Positions 1 to 5,969 of a stretch of 6,236 bases of DNA are shown piece by piece. A program made the position numbers and the translations under genes. The notes beneath the pieces were generated by a model, which was not told the origin of the DNA, did no database searches, and saw nothing but the letters and a program-made list of their open reading frames with translations. How positions within the stretch are numbered: position 1 is the first letter of the stretch; the number at the start of each line of letters is the position of its first letter. This DNA comes from Candidatus Woesearchaeota archaeon UBA119 (GTDB lineage Archaea > Nanobdellota > Nanobdellia > Woesearchaeales > UBA119). The stretch is taken from NCBI GenBank assembly GCA_002505945.1, contig DAWM01000024.1, forward strand, positions 10,230 through 16,465. The letters are read 5' to 3'.

Positions 1-3000
1 GATTTATAGGAGAGGATGGTGAGGTTAAGAATATAGGTGTGTCTGTTTCATCTATCTCTGGAGATGATGCAGTAGGAGGACTTGCTGGAAATAATTATGG
101 AAGGATTGACAATTCCTTTGCAATTGGTTCCCTTGGTTCTATATATGGTGAAGCAGGAGGACTTGTCGGCCATAACAATGGTGTGATTAATAATTCTTTC
201 TCAAGCATATCTATAAATGATGCTGGTGCAGAGGAGCTTGGTGGGCTTGTGGGAATGAATTACGGAACTATCTTGAATTCTTATGCTACTGGCTCTATAA
301 CTTGTTATGAAGATTGCGGTGGATTGGTTGGATATAATGAAAAAAAGATTATGAGTTCTTATGCAACCGGAGATGTTTCATCTGAAAATGGCTATTCCGG
401 AGGCTTTGTGGGATATAACAACGGCGCAGGTTTGATAGAATCCTCATATGCTACAGGCAAATCTACAAGTTCAGATGATGCGGTTGGTGGTTTTGTGGGT
501 ATAAATTACGGGGATATAAACAACTCTTATGCAATAGGGGATGTTAAAGGCTATGATGATGTGGGTGGTTTTGTTGGCGCTGCACATAGCGTGAACCAGA
601 AGAATATAACAAATTGCTATTCTATGGGTTCTGTTACAATTACTAATGATAATGATATCGGTGGGTTTGCTGGGTATGCTAATTCTGGCACACTTGTAAA
701 CTCATTTTACGATAATGAAACCTCTGGCCAGGCTCAGGGGGTTGGAGATGGAGAGGATATTGGTGTTATGGGTAAATCCACTGCAGATATGAATAGCATC
801 AATACTTTCTTTGGTGCTGGTTGGGATTTTGATGCTGTCTGGGGTATAAATTCAACTGAGAACGATGGTTATCCTTTCCTGCTTTGGCAGGGCTATGAGA
901 GCGAAGAGCCGCTTTTTTGCGGCGGAGATGGTTCTGAAGGAAACCCTTATCAAATATCAGACTGTCAGGAATTGCAGAATATGAATCTTGATTTAGGAGC
1001 TCATTATGTTTTGGTTAATGATATTGATTGCGATATTGCGCCTTTCAATGAAGGAGAGGGCTTTGAGCCAATTGGCAATAGCACGCACTCCTTTAATGGA
1101 AGCCTTAATGGACAAGGGTACAGCATATCAGATCTTTTTGTAGATAGGGGAACTCAGCAATTTGTTGGTCTTTTTGGTTATGCATTGAATTCATCAATAT
1201 CTGATTTGTTCTTGAAAGGGCTTAATATTACTGGCAAGGATTATGTAGCTGGACTTGCTGGTATGGCTCAAAACACTCCAATTGATAATGTTAATGTTTC
1301 TGGAACTATAAAAGGAGAAAATAACTGGCGCGCTGCTGGACTTGTCGCAAGCTATTCCAAAGGAATAATCTCAAATTCGCATACTGATGTCAATGTTTCG
1401 ATATACATGTTTTGTGGGGGCTTAGTTGGCGATTTAGGTCAGCTTTCTGGGTTAATTAATTCTTCTTCAAAGGGTATTATAAAAGGAAATATCGATGTGG
1501 GGGGTTTGATTGGCGTCAATTCAGGTCTTAACGATGTAAGAAATACTTCATTTGAAGGGGTTGTGAATGGTTCTTATAGGGTTGGTGGATTGATTGGGTT
1601 TAATCAGAATGGTAATGTTGAGAATTCTTATGCTGTTGCAACTATTACAGGCAATGAGGCTGTTGGAGGATTAGTGGGCCAGCATATGGCATCAGGCGAT
1701 GATACAGTCATCTCAAATTCATTCGCACAAGCCGATGTTACTACACTTACCGAACAAGCTGGGGGCATGGTTGGTGTGTTGTATGGATCAAATAATAACT
1801 ATGCAACCATTATTGATTCATATGCTAAGGGACATGTTTCTGGAGGAAATACCATAGGTGGACTTGTTGGGGACGTGTATTACCAAGCAACAATAAACAA
1901 CTCATATTCAATGGCAGAGGCTTCTGGAACACACACTGTGGGAGGGCTTATTGGATCAATCAGTAGTTCTTATACTGTAAATATCCTTAATTCATATTCC
2001 ACTGGATTTGTAAATGGTTCTGGGAATAATATAGGTGGATTCATCGGTACAAGGAGCGGGGGTTTCATAAACAATTCATTCTATGATAATGAAACTTCTG
2101 GACAAAGCACTTCTTCAGGCGGAATAGCAAAGAGTACTGCTGAGATGAAGGATATCGCTACCTTTGCTGCATGGGATATTGCTGTATCTGAAGATGACTT
2201 GAACAATGGATATCCTTACTTGGGATGGCAGAATGATAATGAGAGTGTATGGCTTATCTTTGAGGAAGTGATTCCTTTGTTTGAGAATGGGGATGGAAGC
2301 GCTGAGAATCCTTATCAGATTTCAAGCTGCGAGGAATTGCAGAATGCAAAGGAGGAGCTGGATGCGCATTATATCCTTATGAATGATGTTGACTGCTCTG
2401 AGACAGTTGAATGGAATGCTGGCTATGGTTTCGAAAGGATTGGGGGTTATGGAGAAGGGAATCATTTCACTGGCTCCTTTGATGGTCAGGGCTTTATGGT
2501 TGAGAACCTCTATATGTCTCATCCTTATTCTTATTATCAGGGTGTTTTTGGGATTGTTGAGAATGCAACTATTAAGGGTTTGGAATTGAAGAATCTGAGC
2601 GTTTATGGTGCTGGAGAGACTGGAGGATTGGTAGGAACTGCGATGGATTCTATTATAGAGAATTGTTCTGTTAAGGGTATGGTAGATACTACCTTTACCT
2701 ATTCGTCTCGTATTGTCGGCTTGATCGGGTTTAACCAGGGCTCTAATATCTCGGATTCTTATTCTAATGCGAATGTCAGCTCTAATGGGCAATATGTTGG
2801 AGGGCTGGTTGGCTTGCATGAGCAGGGCAATATTGCAAGATGCTATTCAGAAGGCTATGTGCGTGGAGGATATGGCGAGATTGGAGGATTAGTAGGGCAT
2901 TTCCATGATGGAAATATTGAGGACTCTTATTCCACGGCTTCTGTTTTTTCAGAGAACGCTCCTTCAACTTATCATATAAGCCAGCTTGTTGATGGAGAAT

Positions 3001-4484
3001 GGATTGATATGTATGAGCAGGGCTTTGGTGTTGATTATGAGGACTATGATTTCGCCTTTTCTCCGGATGAGGGCAGGGTAGTGTTGAAGATTGTGCAGAG
3101 GAATGTGCCTTTCGGGAATATTGATGCTGTGGAATTAAGGGCTTGCGATGAGGCAATAACTGCCGAATATGCTGTCACTGAAGATGGAGAAGATGTACTG
3201 GAATGGATTTCTCAGAAGGATATGAATGTGGTTGCAGTACATGACAGACCTGTAGAGATTGCTTGGGATTTAAAGGGATGTGATGAAGCTATTGTTTCGT
3301 TGTATGCCAATGAGTATGGCGAAGGAAACCCACTCTCTTTCAAGGGAAGGTATGATTATTCAGATGAGGCAGAGTTTTCTACGTATTGGGAACCAAGCTC
3401 TGGGCATCCTGATGGATATACATATATTGAGATTTCTGGGGATGATGAAAACCTCTACTTTGATCTAGACATTACAGGAGACAACAGTCATGAATTTGGA
3501 GAGGATTGGGTTGAGATAAAGGTTGATGATAACCGCTTCTATGTGGATGACCTGAACAGCGAATATGGGGAGTGCTGGCTTGCTTTTACAGATAAGGTTG
3601 ATTACAGGCATAAGGTATGCAGGCTGGAGATTCCAAGGAAGATGCTGCCTGAGGAGAAGTTTGATTTTGTCTTGAGGTATTATGGAACGCTGTCTATTTC
3701 TGGAACAGGCGGTTTGGTTGGTTATGTCAACTCTGGAAGTGTTGCAAGGACCTATGCAGCAGGAGAGGTCAACTCTTCTTATTCTATTTCAGGCGGATTG
3801 ATTGGAGTTAACCATGAAGGGGATGTAGCTGACTCATACTGGGATAAAGAAACTACTGGTCAAACTGATTCTGAAGGAGGAGTAGCTAAGACTACTGCTG
3901 AGATGATGAAGAGCGCTACCTTTGAGAACTGGGATTTTGATGTTATATGGGGTATTGAAGAAGAGAAGACGTATCCTTTCCTCTTTAATCCAGGGATTAT
4001 AAAGCAGGAGGAAGAGAAGAAAGGTTCTTCTGGAAGCGGTGGAGGTTACTCTGGCTGCAGAAGCGACTGGATATGCGGTAATTGGAGCGAATGTGCAAAT
4101 GGAACGCAAACAAGGGTTTGCGAGCTGGAGTTTGAGTATTGCGTGCCAAGGATCGCTAAGCCAAATGAGAGCATGGAATGTGAGGCAGAAGTAGAAGAAG
4201 AGGAACCTGCAGAAGAGGAGAAAGAGGAAGAAGAGAAGCAGCAAGAGGAAGAGAAAACCGTTGAGATAGAGGTTGGAATTGAAAAGGAAGACAATTCAAC
4301 AGTCGACGATACTACCTCAGATGATAATGAAATAGACATGGTCCCTATCACAGGGCAAGCGGTAAAGGAAGAAGAAGATGATAACGGATCATCTTTTTGG
4401 GGTATTTTAATCCTTATCCTGATTGGAGGAAGTCTTTTGCTTATCCTGCTCTTCAGAAGAAGGAATTCGGTATTATATGGCTAG
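1..4484 (+). CDS. Giant GLUG-repeat surface protein with C-terminal membrane anchor (5'-partial)
   Basis: The reading frame is open from the left edge (first full codon at base 3) to TAG at 4482-4484. The GTG at 39 is not a convincing start, because residues before it (FIGEDGEVKNIGVS) already read as GLUG-module protein, so the N-terminus and any signal peptide are outside the window. About 1,490 residues are visible. They contain roughly 24 GLUG-type repeats (GG-hydrophobic-x-G, then I-x-N-S-Y/F-A-x-G), arranged as three super-modules. Each complete module opens with G-D-G-S-x-x-N-P-Y-Q-I-S and a Cys pair, and closes with D-x-E-T-(S/T)-G-Q and W-D-F/I. An unrelated insert sits in module three. 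The tail has a Cys/Trp domain, a Glu-rich linker, ITGQAV, a hydrophobic helix and FRRR, giving an expected outside-facing body and a short cytoplasmic end. GLUG proteins are usually surface or adhesion proteins; the ligand cannot be inferred. Many N-x-S/T sequons would allow glycosylation. Confidence is high for the architecture and low for the exact role. Confidence 0.93.
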   Translation, partial: FIGEDGEVKNIGVSVSSISGDDAVGGLAGNNYGRIDNSFAIGSLGSIYGEAGGLVGHNNGVINNSFSSISINDAGAEELGGLVGMNYGTILNSYATGSITCYEDCGGLVGYNEKKIMSSYATGDVSSENGYSGGFVGYNNGAGLIESSYATGKSTSSDDAVGGFVGINYGDINNSYAIGDVKGYDDVGGFVGAAHSVNQKNITNCYSMGSVTITNDNDIGGFAGYANSGTLVNSFYDNETSGQAQGVGDGEDIGVMGKSTADMNSINTFFGAGWDFDAVWGINSTENDGYPFLLWQGYESEEPLFCGGDGSEGNPYQISDCQELQNMNLDLGAHYVLVNDIDCDIAPFNEGEGFEPIGNSTHSFNGSLNGQGYSISDLFVDRGTQQFVGLFGYALNSSISDLFLKGLNITGKDYVAGLAGMAQNTPIDNVNVSGTIKGENNWRAAGLVASYSKGIISNSHTDVNVSIYMFCGGLVGDLGQLSGLINSSSKGIIKGNIDVGGLIGVNSGLNDVRNTSFEGVVNGSYRVGGLIGFNQNGNVENSYAVATITGNEAVGGLVGQHMASGDDTVISNSFAQADVTTLTEQAGGMVGVLYGSNNNYATIIDSYAKGHVSGGNTIGGLVGDVYYQATINNSYSMAEASGTHTVGGLIGSISSSYTVNILNSYSTGFVNGSGNNIGGFIGTRSGGFINNSFYDNETSGQSTSSGGIAKSTAEMKDIATFAAWDIAVSEDDLNNGYPYLGWQNDNESVWLIFEEVIPLFENGDGSAENPYQISSCEELQNAKEELDAHYILMNDVDCSETVEWNAGYGFERIGGYGEGNHFTGSFDGQGFMVENLYMSHPYSYYQGVFGIVENATIKGLELKNLSVYGAGETGGLVGTAMDSIIENCSVKGMVDTTFTYSSRIVGLIGFNQGSNISDSYSNANVSSNGQYVGGLVGLHEQGNIARCYSEGYVRGGYGEIGGLVGHFHDGNIEDSYSTASVFSENAPSTYHISQLVDGEWIDMYEQGFGVDYEDYDFAFSPDEGRVVLKIVQRNVPFGNIDAVELRACDEAITAEYAVTEDGEDVLEWISQKDMNVVAVHDRPVEIAWDLKGCDEAIVSLYANEYGEGNPLSFKGRYDYSDEAEFSTYWEPSSGHPDGYTYIEISGDDENLYFDLDITGDNSHEFGEDWVEIKVDDNRFYVDDLNSEYGECWLAFTDKVDYRHKVCRLEIPRKMLPEEKFDFVLRYYGTLSISGTGGLVGYVNSGSVARTYAAGEVNSSYSISGGLIGVNHEGDVADSYWDKETTGQTDSEGGVAKTTAEMMKSATFENWDFDVIWGIEEEKTYPFLFNPGIIKQEEEKKGSSGSGGGYSGCRSDWICGNWSECANGTQTRVCELEFEYCVPRIAKPNESMECEAEVEEEEPAEEEKEEEEKQQEEEKTVEIEVGIEKEDNSTVDDTTSDDNEIDMVPITGQAVKEEEDDNGSSFWGILILILIGGSLLLILLFRRRNSVLYG
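75..734 (+). repeat. GLUG repeat block 1 (about 8 repeats)
   Basis: Eight consecutive copies of the GG(L/F)(V/A)G-x-N motif each precede an I-x-N-S-(Y/F)-A-x-G strand, with a spacing of about 25-35 residues. Examples are GGLAGNNYGRIDNSFAIG and GGFVGINYGDINNSYAIG. The repeats match at protein level but differ at DNA level, so this is an old array and not a recent tandem duplication. The block ends in a closing segment (SFYDNETSGQ, KSTADM, WDFDAVWGI, YPFLLWQ) that runs to about 890. The opening segment of this first module lies mostly left of the window. Confidence 0.85.
907..2232 (+). repeat. Complete GLUG super-module 2 (opening, about 10 repeats, closing)
   Basis: The opening segment (about 907-1240) starts GGDGSEGNPYQISDC and contains AHYVLVNDIDC, GFEPIG and FNGSLNGQGY. 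The two Cys (SDC and DIDC) recur at the same places in module 3 and may form a disulfide. About ten GLUG repeats follow, from roughly 1243 to 2075. They are less regular than in block 1, with substitutions such as AAGLVAS and GGMVGVL. The closing segment (about 2076-2232) repeats the module-1 pattern: SFYDNETSGQ, KSTAEM, then YPYLGWQ. This is the only super-module seen whole and uninterrupted in the window, and it serves as the reference for the other two. Confidence 0.82.
2275..3990 (+). repeat. GLUG super-module 3, split by an insert
   Basis: The opening segment (about 2275-2610) carries ENGDGSAENPYQISSC, AHYILMNDVDC, GFERIG and FTGSFDGQGF, aligning closely with module 2. Four GLUG repeats follow (GGLVGTAM, VGLIGFNQ, GGLVGLHE, GGLVGHFH) up to about 2948. 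Then an unrelated insert occupies about 2949-3689. Two more repeats resume at GTGGLVGYVN and GGLIGVNHEG. The closing segment reads SYWDKETTGQ, KTTAEM, WDFDVIWGI, YPFLF. The module therefore has only about six repeats against ten in module 2, and the insert falls between the end strand of one repeat and the GG motif of the next. Confidence 0.8.
2949..3689 (+). other. In-frame inserted surface domain (DOMON/CBM9-like second half)
   Basis: This stretch encodes about 247 residues with no GLUG motif, between SYSTASV and LSISGTGGLVG. The first half has STYHISQLVDGEWIDM, DYDFAFSPDEG, VLKIVQRNVPF and a Cys in LRACDEA. The second half has SGHPDGYTYIEIS, LYFDLDITGDN, FGEDWVEIKV, a Cys pair (GECWLAF and HKVCRLEI) and ends RYYGT. 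From memory, this two-part module is common in predicted archaeal cell-surface proteins, often near their N-terminus. The second half has the strand pattern of a DOMON or CBM9-like beta sandwich, so sugar or heme binding is possible but not shown. Folding as an independent domain inside the array is an inference. Confidence 0.65.
4022..4481 (+). other. C-terminal Cys/Trp domain, acidic linker, ITGQAV motif and membrane anchor of the giant protein
   Basis: After a Ser/Gly linker (SSGSGGGYSG) comes a compact segment, CRSDWICGNWSEC followed by NGTQTRVC, with the W-x2-W and C-x2-G-x-Q-x-R-x-C spacing of thrombospondin type-1-like modules. A run of Glu/Lys (about 4182-4260) probably forms a stiff, highly charged stalk. 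Next are VPITGQAV (4341-4364), a short acidic stretch, a helix of about 20 hydrophobic residues (FWGILILILIGGSLLLILLF, about 4395-4454) and RRR. The positive charges after the helix put the C-terminus inside the cell. In my memory, similar tails (Cys/Trp segment, charged linker, ITG-x-A/V) occur in DPANN surface proteins; whether ITGQAV is a processing signal is unknown. Confidence 0.72.
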
Positions 4485-4486
4485 AG

Positions 4487-4519
4487 AAGTGTTTCTTTGA
4501 GGAAACACTTTCTTGTTCT
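4487..4519 (+). terminator. Hairpin A with loop TTTGAG, T-rich tail
   Basis: Arms AAGTGTTTC (4487-4495) and GAAACACTT (4502-4510) pair perfectly over 9 bp around the loop TTTGAG, and a pyrimidine-rich tail (TTCTTGTTCT) follows. It begins two bases after the TAG of the giant gene. Position and tail suggest a 3'-end or termination element for that transcript. Archaeal termination usually depends on the T-tract more than on a hairpin, so the stem may instead protect or process the 3' end. Confidence 0.55.
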
Positions 4520-4528
4520 GCAAAGAGA

Positions 4529-4552
4529 AATGTTACGTTTGAGTGTAACATT
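4529..4552 (+). terminator. Hairpin B, second copy with the same TTTGAG loop
   Basis: Arms AATGTTAC (4529-4536) and GTAACATT (4545-4552) pair over 8 bp, extendable by a G-T pair, and enclose TTTGAG at 4538-4543. It lies 42 bases after hairpin A and has the same loop and similar arm ends, but different pairing bases. It may be a second 3'-end element or part of a structured RNA; terminator is the conservative label. Confidence 0.45.
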
Positions 4553-4555
4553 ATG

Positions 4556-4606
4556 TCCTTCTCTGGAAGGAGATAATTGGCTATTTAGTTCTCTCTACAG
4601 AGGGAG
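4556..4606. other. Two further small inverted repeats in the convergent intergenic region
   Basis: TCCTTC (4556-4561) pairs with GAAGGA (4566-4571) around a 4-base loop. CTCTCT (4591-4596) pairs with AGGGAG (4601-4606), one pair being G-T, also around a 4-base loop. The second abuts the stop codon of the convergent ATPase gene, so it would be the first structure in that transcript's 3' end. Neither has a clear T-tract in the ATPase direction. Stems of 6 bp are weak and could arise by chance. Confidence 0.3.
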
Positions 4607-5686
4607 TTATATAAAATCCCATAGGTTATCCTTGTTGATCATTTCATATTTCCCTGCCCTTGTCTTACTTAGTTTGAATTCGTAAGCGTTGTATTTCCCT
4701 GCTTTTTCTTCAATGAGGTCTATCTCTTTGCCATCGTAAGTCCTCAGAAAGAAGAGGTTGCCAATCTGCTTGTTGTATTCGTTAAACTTCAACTTTTCAA
4801 CTATGCAAAGGTTTTCAAAGAGTTCTCCAACATCATCCCTGAATTTAAGTGGATTAAAGTTGTTTATTACGGCATTTCTTATGCCCAAATCATAGAAATA
4901 TATCTTATTGTGCCTTTTTATTGCTCTTCTCCTGTTTCGTTTATATGGGGGCAGCTTGAATATTATATAGGATTTCTCAAGCAGGTCAATATATCTTTCA
5001 ACGGTTTTCTTGTTTATCTCTAGTTTCGTAGCAAGCTCGGTATAAGAAACTTCACTGCCTATCTGGAATGCAAGTGCTCTTACTAAGTCATAGATGGTGT
5101 TTGAATTCCTAATCTCCTGCATTCCAAGGATGTCTTTGTAGAGATAACTGGATGAAATCTCCTTGAGGGCATCTATCTTCTCTTCTTCAGAACCTGATTT
5201 AAAAACCTCGGGATAAGTGCCGAACCGCAGTATTTCATCAAACCTTTTTAAATAATCTAGTTTTTTGGTCATGCCTTCCTTGATGGATAAAGGGTATAGG
5301 GTAAATACCCTTTTTCTGCCTGTCAATGGCTCTTCAGTGGATGTAATCAGGTTGAAGGCGGATGATCCTGTGGCGATTATCTGTTTTTGTTTTCCATAAT
5401 AATCTACCATAAGCTTTAGGGTCTGGCCAATGCTGCTAACTTTCTGGGCCTCATCTATCGCGATAACCTTTGCGTTTCCAACAAGGGGTTTGAGTTGCTC
5501 TATGTCCTTATTGTTTAGGGCTTCTCTCTCCAGGGGATTATCACAGTTGAAATAAACTGTTTCATAATTGCGAGTGAGTTTCTTTAAGAGTGTTGTTTTG
5601 CCTACTTGTCTGGCACCTACGATTACAGCAACTTTGCCCTTGAACATTATCTTCTTTATTTGATTCTCTATGGCTCTTGTGTACAT
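4607..5686 (-). CDS. AAA+ ATPase with C-terminal DUF4143-type nuclease-like domain (COG1373 family)
   Basis: The protein has 359 residues and appears complete. The N-terminal ATPase domain has Walker A GARQVGKT (24-31), Walker B VIAIDEAQ (74-81), a sensor-1-like ATGSSAF (105-111) and the family's GRKRVFTLYPLS segment (123-134). A winged-helix-like region follows at about 212-242 (YTELATKLEINKKTVERYI). The C-terminal part has the PD-(D/E)xK arrangement: Glu288 or Glu291, D323 in GKEIDLI and E336-x-K338 in YEFKLS. Archaea often carry many paralogs of this family. Roles are poorly known; proposals from the domains include DNA-related ATPase/nuclease or defence-like functions. The start at 5686 is supported by a TATA box about 30 bases upstream and by normal family N-terminal length (MYTRAIENQI). 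No purine-rich ribosome site is visible, fitting a short or absent leader. The gene ends 123 bases from the convergent giant gene. Nothing in the key motifs is broken, so it is probably active. Confidence 0.9.
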   Translation of the reverse strand: MYTRAIENQIKKIMFKGKVAVIVGARQVGKTTLLKKLTRNYETVYFNCDNPLEREALNNKDIEQLKPLVGNAKVIAIDEAQKVSSIGQTLKLMVDYYGKQKQIIATGSSAFNLITSTEEPLTGRKRVFTLYPLSIKEGMTKKLDYLKRFDEILRFGTYPEVFKSGSEEEKIDALKEISSSYLYKDILGMQEIRNSNTIYDLVRALAFQIGSEVSYTELATKLEINKKTVERYIDLLEKSYIIFKLPPYKRNRRRAIKRHNKIYFYDLGIRNAVINNFNPLKFRDDVGELFENLCIVEKLKFNEYNKQIGNLFFLRTYDGKEIDLIEEKAGKYNAYEFKLSKTRAGKYEMINKDNLWDFI

Positions 5687-5710
5687 TTTAATGGTACTGT
5701 TTGTGAAGTA

Positions 5711-5725
5711 GTATTTAAAACTTTC
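5711..5725 (-). promoter_or_regulatory. Archaeal BRE/TATA promoter for the ATPase gene
   Basis: Read on the minus strand this is GAAAGTTTTAAATAC: a purine-rich BRE-like GAAAG followed by the TATA element TTTTAAATA. Its centre is about 30 bases before the ATG at 5686, which predicts a transcript starting a few bases before the start codon. A second AT-rich element (TTTATAAA, about 5733-5740) lies further upstream but is too far for the usual spacing. Confidence 0.6.
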
Positions 5726-5744
5726 TCTTTTATTTATAAATGAG

Positions 5745-5810
5745 GCGTAATTTGGGCATTATACTGCCTGTTTTACGCTTAATTTAGGCAGTTTAATGCC
5801 TGTTTTACGC
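5745..5810. repeat. Two tandem 34-bp dyad repeats with 32-bp period, operator-like
   Basis: Unit 1 (5745-5778) and unit 2 (5777-5810) match at 29 of 34 positions and overlap by two bases. Both follow the plan GC(G/T)TAA, 4 bases, GGCA, 6 bases, TGCC, 4 bases, TTACGC. Unit 1 is symmetric about its centre: GCGTAA pairs with TTACGC, GGCA with TGCC, and the centre is TATA. The 14 bases TGCCTGTTTTACGC recur exactly at 5765 and 5797. A period of 32 bp is about three helical turns, so bound proteins would lie on one face. The element sits between the ATPase promoter and the right-facing promoter, the expected place for a shared operator. No third copy is present. Confidence 0.7.
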
Positions 5811-5828
5811 ATAGAAAGTTATAAAAAT
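5811..5828 (+). promoter_or_regulatory. Archaeal BRE/TATA promoter for the small antitoxin-like ORF
   Basis: The BRE-like ATAGAAAG is followed by TTATAAAAA (5819-5827). The TATA centre is about 30 bases before ATG 5853, predicting a nearly leaderless transcript. It starts directly after the last base of the tandem dyad repeat, so a protein bound there could block BRE/TATA access. This placement decides for the 5853 start over ATG 5796. Confidence 0.55.
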
Positions 5829-5852
5829 CTAAAAGATAGTCCAATTCAGAGG

Positions 5853-5951
5853 ATGGTACGAAGATATAATGAATTCTTGCATAGAATCCAGATGACAAAG
5901 ATGCAAGAGTTATGGGACAATGAAGAGGATAAAGAGTGGGAGAAGGGCTAA
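5853..5951 (+). CDS. Small antitoxin-like protein, 32 residues, no toxin partner in place
   Basis: The product starts MVRRYNEFLHRIQMTK and ends ELWDNEEDKEWEKG. The C-terminal pattern E-L-W-D-N-x-E-D-x-x-W-E resembles, from memory, the acidic toxin-binding tails of short archaeal antitoxins; no DNA-binding fold can be assigned at this length. The same frame is open back to ATG 5796 (51 residues, starting MPVLRIESYK), but that start lies inside the tandem repeat and upstream of the TATA box, so 5853 is preferred. Antitoxin genes normally overlap or closely precede a PIN, RelE or similar toxin; here the next 185 bases on this strand contain none. It is divergent from the ATPase gene, with a shared control region. 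It could be an orphan antitoxin, the remnant of a lost pair, or a partner of the ATPase. It could also be a chance ORF, though the acidic and aromatic pattern argues against that. Confidence 0.5.
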   Translation: MVRRYNEFLHRIQMTKMQELWDNEEDKEWEKG

Positions 5952-5969
5952 AAAACATGCCCTGTATCA

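Noticed and set aside
39..41. GTG at 39 as the true start of the giant protein
   Set aside because: Codons before it are in frame, free of stops and match the GLUG-module sequence pattern, and no signal peptide follows the GTG.
2322..3156. Open frames on the minus strand inside the giant gene (2322-2819 and 2782-3156)
   Set aside because: They are antisense shadows of a strong coding frame; the products are rich in Arg/Ile or Gln/His/Ser with no domain pattern and no promoter.
3834..4351. Minus-strand frames with Leu/Phe- or Ser-rich products
   Set aside because: They arise from the reverse complement of the Glu/Lys-rich GAA/GAG linker and tail of the giant gene, not from selection for protein.
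4497..4685. Plus-strand frame of 62 codons after the giant gene
   Set aside because: It runs through the hairpins and into the 3' end of the ATPase gene in antisense; the product shows no family pattern.
5796..5798. ATG 5796 as start of the small antitoxin-like gene
   Set aside because: It lies inside the second dyad repeat and upstream of the best BRE/TATA element, which predicts a transcript starting near 5850. It remains possible if another promoter is used.
5745..5810. Tandem repeat as a minimal CRISPR array
   Set aside because: The two units abut and overlap by two bases with no spacer, and there are no cas genes; dyad symmetry fits an operator better.
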